A stretch of 64,000 nucleotides of DNA from Pieris napi. Lineage: Eukaryota; Arthropoda; Insecta; Lepidoptera; Pieridae. The translations under genes and the position numbers were made by a program. Shown in pieces: positions 57,190-64,000 of this stretch; the first letter of the stretch is position 1; each line of letters starts with the position of its first letter. Under the pieces are notes generated by a model, which had not been told where the DNA came from, made no database searches, and saw only the letters and a program-made list of their open reading frames with translations. The stretch covers positions 6,572,001 to 6,636,000 of the forward strand of contig NC_062241.1 in NCBI RefSeq assembly GCF_905475465.1. Direction: 5' to 3'.

Positions 57190-60100
57190 ACTGGAAAACA
57201 TTTAGCACGATTTGTTTGAACATCAGTGTTATGACTTTTTTATAATGTTCACGGTTTGTTATTACAAGACAAACGTATGGTAAATTTCTCCCCTGTAAGT
57301 GTTAGATATTTATTTAGTACTTATGTCTATATTCTGATACGATGAATAAAACAGGTATTAGTCGCCTTCTGTCATTCGGATAGTAGAAAGCTTAACACAA
57401 ATCTCAATAATAACTTCATTATCTGTATCAAAAGGATCTACAAAATCGCCTCAAGCGCATAGGAAGCTTATTATTAAACGACTACCGCACATTGAATTGT
57501 AAGTATCGCCGGTGGCCGCAATTGTATGGAACTATCTGATCTATTTGATTTATTAGATTGTAAACGGCGCTTTGATTTCTAAGATTTAGATAAATTTTCG
57601 TAATACAAATATAACGCCTTATTATTCAGATAAATATAAATTTATAATGAAAAACAATATCAATAATGTAAAGGATTTTATTATTTACATATTTATTCGT
57701 ATTACACTTGACTTATAGACTACTACTCTGTTATGTAAGATAGTAATGTAGACTTGTGGTCTTTTAGTAATACCGAGGTAATGCCTCTCTATAATTAAGA
57801 CCTTGGTCCAAAATCTCCAAAAACTAACTAGTAAAACACGTTATAACAAATTATCTTACATTAAGTTTATTTGATAAATACAGACTTTCAAATGAGCTTT
57901 AATGATTGCAATTGAAGAATCTGTAACTCGAGTTACGAAATTCATCTTCACGCCAAGAGTAGTAATTTTAACGTCGAAACGCCTACACTTAGTAATCGCT
58001 AATATTGCGTTACAATTGTTGATATTTAATTGATAGATCCTTAAAACTAACACAATCAAATTTTAACTCTCTCAGATTTTTTTGGAAGATAGTTTTTTGT
58101 CATGACAAGTTCGTTATCGACATGAAACTCTGACTGTAATGTTTTGTTTCATATTGTTTATTTAATACCATAAGAGTATTTATGTTATGTTTAACTTATA
58201 AATCTCTTATTTTGTCTATATAAGTTGATAAATGGTATCACCCGATTAAACGATAAAATTTAAATAATTCGACCATGGTGACAACTTTCATCCCAACATA
58301 ATGTGGGCTTATGTAAATTTCTGTCAGTTCTCAATGAATAGAAATTAACAATGTTTCCTTTAGCCTTACTTTCCCTTTTCACTCGCGTGAAATTAAATAT
58401 ATCATAATCATGATGCGTTGCGGCTTTGCCACGGATTCATAAGGAAATTGCTTGGAACGTTTAAACTTGACAGTAGCACTTACAAATACCTCTCACTTAA
58501 CATTTTAGCTCACTTTCATCTCTAATGTTAAGCAAAAAGTTAATGGTTTTGATAACTGGTATTTTGTAACTATCATTTGTAGTAATTGAATCAATATTTT
58601 TACAAATCATTTCGTCTGCTTCTGTATGATTTGCTTTATTGATATATGGTTCAGTTGTTTTGTATTTAAATACTACTTTAGAAATCAATAAATTACAACT
58701 TTTTTGTGTCAGATATAACCATAGATATCTAAAACTATGTTGTGACAGGCTAAGCGTTGGCTTAAATTACGATAATTGTAATTAAAACCTTGAGCTGTCC
58801 ATCAAGTTTTCATCAGATCTGATGAATTAGACTTTCGTAAACCACGTGGGTAGTTACTACAGTGTTCACGATCGTAAATAGTGTAGGTGTTGGTTGATTG
58901 ACTGTAATTTTACTTTTAGACGAGGTTAATGACCTGGTAGGGAAATTAATGGTGATCTGTGAACGTATTAGTAATAAAGTTGCAAGGTCATAGTGACAGA
59001 AAGTTTTTAAGCAGCTGATTATAAAATATATGGAAGTTTTAAGTAGATATATTACTAGATATTTTAAATAAGATTAAATGAAAGAAAACGGAACTAGGGG
59101 CAAACAAAAATTGTAACTAGTTTGAAGTATTTCTGTAACTGGTTTAAACTTGTGCTTCCTTTGGTAATGTAAATTTAGATACCGACCTTGCATGTTAAAT
59201 TGGTCTATTCACTCAAGTTATAATTATATATAATAATTCTTTTGTTCATTAACGATTGATAAGTCTTGGGTATAATTTTGTTAGCAAATTGTTATTTCCT
59301 TTCAAATGTTCTTGAAGGTCTTCTGTATTGCATTAGTCATAGCACTCAGCGTTAGCTTTAAGCTCAATAATGTTTCATATCGTCGCCTCTTTGTTACTAA
59401 ATGACAATTCTATATACAGGCCAAACGCGCGTCCTTATTTATATTTTACTTCTCGTGTATATAACAGAATAAGTTGTATGTTTTATTTTTGCAAGACTAT
59501 TGTAAAACCACAAATTCATAATTATAGTACGTATTGCGGTTTTATCGTTATGTCTTGCGTTATAATGATCGCATCTCAAATTCTCATCATTAGTATTATA
59601 TTCTTGACGAAACTCATACACGATTTCAATAAGCAAAGTTTATGAAACTCTGAAGCTTTTAGGGTAATTATTGAAATAGTTGACGGACGTGACACAAAGG
59701 AAATATGCTCTAATATAGAAAAAAAAAAAAAAAAATATGGAATCATCATGATATTAATTCATCGTCTATATAATATTCAATGTCCATACAAATCAAAGTT
59801 AGACATTGTGGTTTTATGATTTACTTTGCCTTTTTTTATTGTAAATTTTAAAATCCATTAAATATCCCTACATCAATTTTAATTGTTTTTACTTCAAGCT
59901 TACAATTACGAAACAATGGCCTTTTTCATTGTATTTGGTTTACAAATTCCCATACACTCGGTTTTGAAATCGAACACGTATTTAAACATGACGTGCATTG
60001 CTTTTTATTGTCCAAAGGAAATTGTTTAAACAGTACTAAATCAACCATGGAAGGTGAAATGGTGTGCACGAACAGTAAACGTTAGTGTTTGAACATTTAA

Positions 60101-60640
60101 GTGGCTGGAGCAATACAATGCCTTATTTACCACAAAGCTTTCGGTGCAGTAGCTAATAATTTGGTTTTATTGTTTTGCTGAGTGTACAGTTATGTTAATA
60201 ACATTCCTACGTATAAACAAAAGATCACTGAGCTCAGTTGTTTACTGTATTTAAGTTTGACTAACACGATGAGATGGTCGATAAAATTTTATGTTTAATG
60301 ATATACTAAAAAATAAAAATTAAAGTAAACTGTTATAATTTAAATATATACATTTTCGAATCATTTATTGTGTTTAAAAACTTTAATATTATCTTATAAC
60401 GTGCATGATTCAGCCTTCCTGTTCTTTTGTGCAGTGTATTTTCTTTGTTTCTGATTAATTAAATATTCTAAAATGTAAATTTTAAAAACATAGGATTGGA
60501 GTTGTGTTCCTATGTCCAAACAATGCTAAGCTTAAAGGAACTCGAATACGGTTAGACCTATTTAAGTAATTTTTATTCCTGAACCCTTAGGAACCTTCCT
60601 AAGGGAGAGAAAATTAGGAATATGTAAAAATAATGAATAA
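57190..60640. other. AT-rich non-coding stretch
   Basis: A poly(A) run of about 17 lies at 59719-59735. A 63-codon minus frame at 58497-58688 has a varied, protein-like composition (TTEPYINKANHTEADEMICK), but no known motif and no supporting splice sites. Nothing else was recognised. Confidence 0.35.
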
Positions 60641-60654
60641 TTTAGTTTTTGCAG

Positions 60655-60852
60655 AGCTTAGGTTTTAGGTACAAGCGAACCGCCACTTATGGAATAGCAA
60701 AAGGTTCCCAATGTTGGTATGCATCTACTAAAAAGGTAGACGAAATAAAAAAAAATTTGGCCGAAATGAAGTCTATAATAAATAATAGCACTATTCCAAA
60801 ACGTGGTCAAATAGTTTATAGTTCAACAAAATTTCTCTTCGAACTACAATAA
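60655..60852 (+). CDS. candidate terminal exon, product not recognised
   Basis: TTTAGTTTTTGCAG (ending at 60654) is a good 3' splice site and opens directly into a frame of 65 codons ending in TAA. The peptide has a plausible, non-repetitive composition (LGFRYKRTATYGIAKGSQCW, then KKVDEIKKNLAEMKS, then KRGQIVYSSTKFLFELQ). G-F-R-Y ... C-W-Y faintly recalls the first half of a FLYWCH-type zinc finger, but the metal ligands are not complete, so I do not assign it. No polyadenylation signal was clearly placed. It could be a pseudo-exon; if real, it would be on the same strand as the ratchet sites. Confidence 0.28.
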   Translation, partial: SLGFRYKRTATYGIAKGSQCWYASTKKVDEIKKNLAEMKSIINNSTIPKRGQIVYSSTKFLFELQ

Positions 60853-63126
60853 CTTTAATAACTACAAGAGTGAACATAGCTGCTCGGATTTATTGGAGCT
60901 GTCGGAAATAATATGCAGCTGCATTTGCTTCGCGCACGTGTTGCTTGCACAATACCAGATCAAACTGAATATTGCTTTAGACGTATCTTCGAAAGGGGTT
61001 CATGTTGTTTAAAAATAATAAAACGTGACTTTTAAATAGTTGTGTGAACTTATATGCTTTCAAGTACATATTTCCTTTATTATACAAAATTATTTCTTGG
61101 TTTGAACTTGTAAAACTCTGTAGTTTTATACTACATTAAAAAAAAGTTAATAGAATTCTTTATAATAGACTCCCTAGCAATGTACAGCCCTGTTACACGT
61201 AACCTCTTATTCAATCAATCAAATATTTTTTTGTTATAATTAGCATAAAATTGTATCACTTTAATTTAAAATATCACAATCGAATTGAATGCTTTCATCA
61301 CGAGACTGTTATGACACCTCAATGCATCAAATCAGTCATACCACATTTGGAATGGCTTGTTTCGAATTGAATGTTGTAAGGTGACCTGCTAATGATGGGT
61401 TTATTATTAACGATTCGTTTTAGATCTTTGTCAATGCAATTTTAGTTGTTGTGACCTTATACAATGTAAGCTTATATTTATGTAAGGTGTTTAAAACTTA
61501 CTGGAAATCAAATGGAATGAAAAGAATGCGTGACGCGGGGCACATACCGGGTATAAAGTCTTTGTAATCAACAATAGATGGCGCTGGTAGTACTTTAAAT
61601 CGCGCTTACGATGTATTTTGTGCCAAGTACAAGATGTTTAGGTTTACATTTTGTTGTTAACTTTGCGCAGAGGCAATATCGTAACCAATGAGGTTTATCC
61701 GAGGTGCGATTATTGCTAGTTGAAAACTTTACCAATACCCCGCCGTGTGGACGTGAAATACCGTCCGCTATGGCAATTTTTGAACGGCCGTTAAGGCCAT
61801 ATAAATTAATATGTCTCATTATTATCATATTGTAATTTGTAGCCATATCTCCTCAGTAGTCACTAGTCACTTTTAGTTGCTGTATATGATTTTTATTCCG
61901 TATTGTCTTTATTGATAATGTAATTTATTATTAATTAAACTCCATATAAAATTTACGATCGGCCTTTATTGTATGTATTTTGATAGATAATAATTTATTT
62001 CATACTAAACATAAATAACATGTAATAATAACCCTCGTTGTGTTGAATAGATATAATTGATAACGCTCGGTAAATATATACCGTTACATTAGACAATAGA
62101 GCATAGCACTCTGCATGCATTAATCCTCTATTCATAGTGTAATCATCATTATCTCAGCCTTTTGCATTAAATAGGCGTTTCAGACGAAATTAGAGCCAAA
62201 TGCAGACATCGTCAAAATAATAATATAGCTCGACCAAGGGACTGCAAAATACATTTTTGACAAAAAAATGTTAAGTTTTTAGATTCCTTCTAAGGTTTTT
62301 CTTAAGGATTAGAGTTGAGTAAAACGAAGATATGTGCTAATTCATGTCAATTATTGTGGGGCTGTGGGAAATGGCGTATTGGATTTGTTGCGGACAGCAC
62401 AGTGGTTATATCGATTTGTGGCACACTAACGGTGCAGATTATTCTTAGATCGAGTGATAAGTGTTGCCATAGTTGGACCCATTTTAAAATTCTTTGTGTT
62501 AGCAAACAGGGAGTTTCTTGTTCTTTATTGGACAGTTATAAATACCAGCCGATGCCAGTGATGTGTTTGTATTCGCTAAGGTCTGAACCATAAATATTAT
62601 TATTGTGTATTAGGTTCCTCGGGATAATAGGTATGTTATCATTCTAAAGCTTTATTGTAGACTCGTGGTTAAAAAAAAATTTGTTTGTTAATTTTAGCTA
62701 ATTAACTAATAATGCTTTCGCAAGATATGGGAGTATCTAAACCTTTGTATTCTTTTATGCTTATGAGATCTTTCACAATCGACCTTTAATATAAGCAAAA
62801 TTTTCGAAATAATTCAATAGAAGTAACGTGTGAAAATGGAATGAGCCTATAAAATTTAATTTGCAATAAATGAGACGTGTGGGACCAAATATGGTACAAC
62901 GAGACCTCACGAACATATGTTTGGTCACGATTTTAGCTGGTGTAATCGATACGTAAGCGAAAAGCTCTTATTTGCGGTTTTATGCTAATTAACTTTTACT
63001 TGAAATTTCTCAGGATACACCTACATGCCTGCTGACCTGTAGAAAATCATAAAGAAACAGAAAATTGTGAAATTACTTTCACTATCTACTTGACTTGTAT
63101 GCTAGGATAAATCTGATTAGGCAATG
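60853..63126. other. non-coding stretch
   Basis: A patch at about 61550-61800 is GC-richer (GATGGCGCTGGTAG; CCCCGCCGTGTGGACGTG) and may be part of an unrecognised repeat. Frames at 61595-61846 (-) and 62315-62593 (+) have no known domains. Confidence 0.35.
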
Positions 63127-63507
63127 CTACTAGCAGACCCGCCAAGCGTTGCTGTGGCTAAGGTTTTTGTTATATTACATAGTAGTAAACTATTCAAGGG
63201 AAACGGTAGAAGAACACCAGTCATGGGGACCACCATGCTTTATTGATGGTTAAGCCATTAAATTGTAGCTTATGTGAAACGTTGGTACTTTCAACACAGC
63301 GCCATCTGATAGAATTGTGACTATTAAATAATAAACAAATATTTTGCAATAAAATAATATTGCGGGTATAAATTGAGATGTAAGCTATCCTATCTTTTAA
63401 GTTAGATCAAACTGCTCACAGTGTTCAAATTTGATTGATATCGGTTCGGTAGTTTAGGAGTCCATAGCGGACAAACAACGTGACACGTAATTTATATATC
63501 TTAAGAT
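63127..63507 (+). repeat. LINE-tail-like repeat (ACTAGCAGACCCGCCAAGCG type)
   Basis: It opens with ACTAGCAGACCCGCCAAGCG and closes with ATCGGTTCGGTAGTTTAGGA, then CGGACAAACAACGTGACACG and TTATATATCTTAAGAT. The same order of motifs (CTAG..GACCCG opening; AATCGGT..AGTAGTTTA..A; AACAAAC; TATAT-A ending) is seen at 29613-29995, so it is a related family. Confidence 0.65.
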
Positions 63508-64000
63508 TATTGATCACTATTATGTTTTGCATCAGGTGGCAATAGATTTTGTTTCATACATACATAGTAAAGATTAACAGTGCCTTTACAAACAAAGACC
63601 ATTTTCTTTTCAACTTTGTTTTCGTTTGTATCGTTAATGACATTGAAAGTCCTACAAGTTATCGTACGATTTATTGCAGCCGCGGATTAATAAACTGATA
63701 AGTTGATACCATAAGCCTACTATTTGTATGTATTGGTCGTCCCTTTTGCGGTAAGAACCGTTGTCCGTCAGTTTATATTAATCTCGATCTCAATACTCAT
63801 TGACTATGTAGGGTTTCCTAGATATCCATAGATATGATACTGTAGAATTATCTCTACTGTATGTCATACCTAAATATGGATAGTGATGGACAGTGCTTCT
63901 ATGTACGTTTGAGACCAGCTTTTGTAATCAGCTTTCCTTATGGACCACTTCTGTATAGAAAATACTTTTTGTCCGTAGATTGGATGAAAATTTAAACAGC
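63508..64000. other. non-coding stretch to window end
   Basis: Nothing recognised. Confidence 0.45.

Overview
The window is AT-rich animal nuclear DNA, almost certainly from a butterfly or moth (Lepidoptera). The main evidence is a near-intact tRNA-derived SINE of a type I know from lepidopteran genomes (6556-6857, perfect 12-bp target duplication), several LINE 3'-tail families common in that order, and a dense, nested set of DNA transposons and MITEs. No rRNA or tRNA gene, bacterial operon, CRISPR array or complete host gene is visible. All family names come from recognition by eye; no search was run.

Host gene context. Across 64 kb there is no convincing multi-exon gene. On the + strand there are four places where a T-rich tract and CAG acceptor run directly into a GTAA donor (junctions after 9707, 28218, 44502 and 57183; spacing about 18.5, 16.3 and 12.7 kb). 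This is the layout of recursive-splicing ratchet points. The simplest reading is that most or all of the window lies inside one very long intron of an unidentified + strand gene. Two short unrecognised coding-like stretches are reported with low confidence: 531-803 on the minus strand and 60655-60852 on the plus strand.

Mobile elements, left to right. 1-19 kb: SINE copies, LINE-tail fragments, and a TA-flanked inverted-repeat element at 14496-15025. 19165-23997: a Ty3/gypsy-type LTR element on the minus strand with a 5-bp target duplication, two identical 131-bp LTRs, a decayed and internally deleted gag-pol, and a repeat-rich leader (five covarying palindromes, a nine-unit 63-bp array, a 106-bp duplication). 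The LTR carries an initiator and a correctly spaced DPE. 24023-25102: a non-autonomous hAT element (8-bp duplication) with a second MITE nested inside it. 26935-27454: another copy of that MITE, interrupted by a 163-bp TAA-flanked MITE. 30310-30424, 46969-47401 and 47701-48269: further elements with TTA/TAA duplications typical of PIF/Harbinger; the last keeps the start of a MADF-type coding sequence. 32719-33065, 40558-40728 and 41446-42627: foldback elements, the last with arms of about 480 bp. 45091-46402: a full-length but frameshifted mariner-type element with D,D41D spacing.

The most unusual signals are the ordered ratchet-like splice sites, and the contrast between identical LTRs and a ruined coding region, which suggests recent movement in trans by proteins supplied elsewhere.
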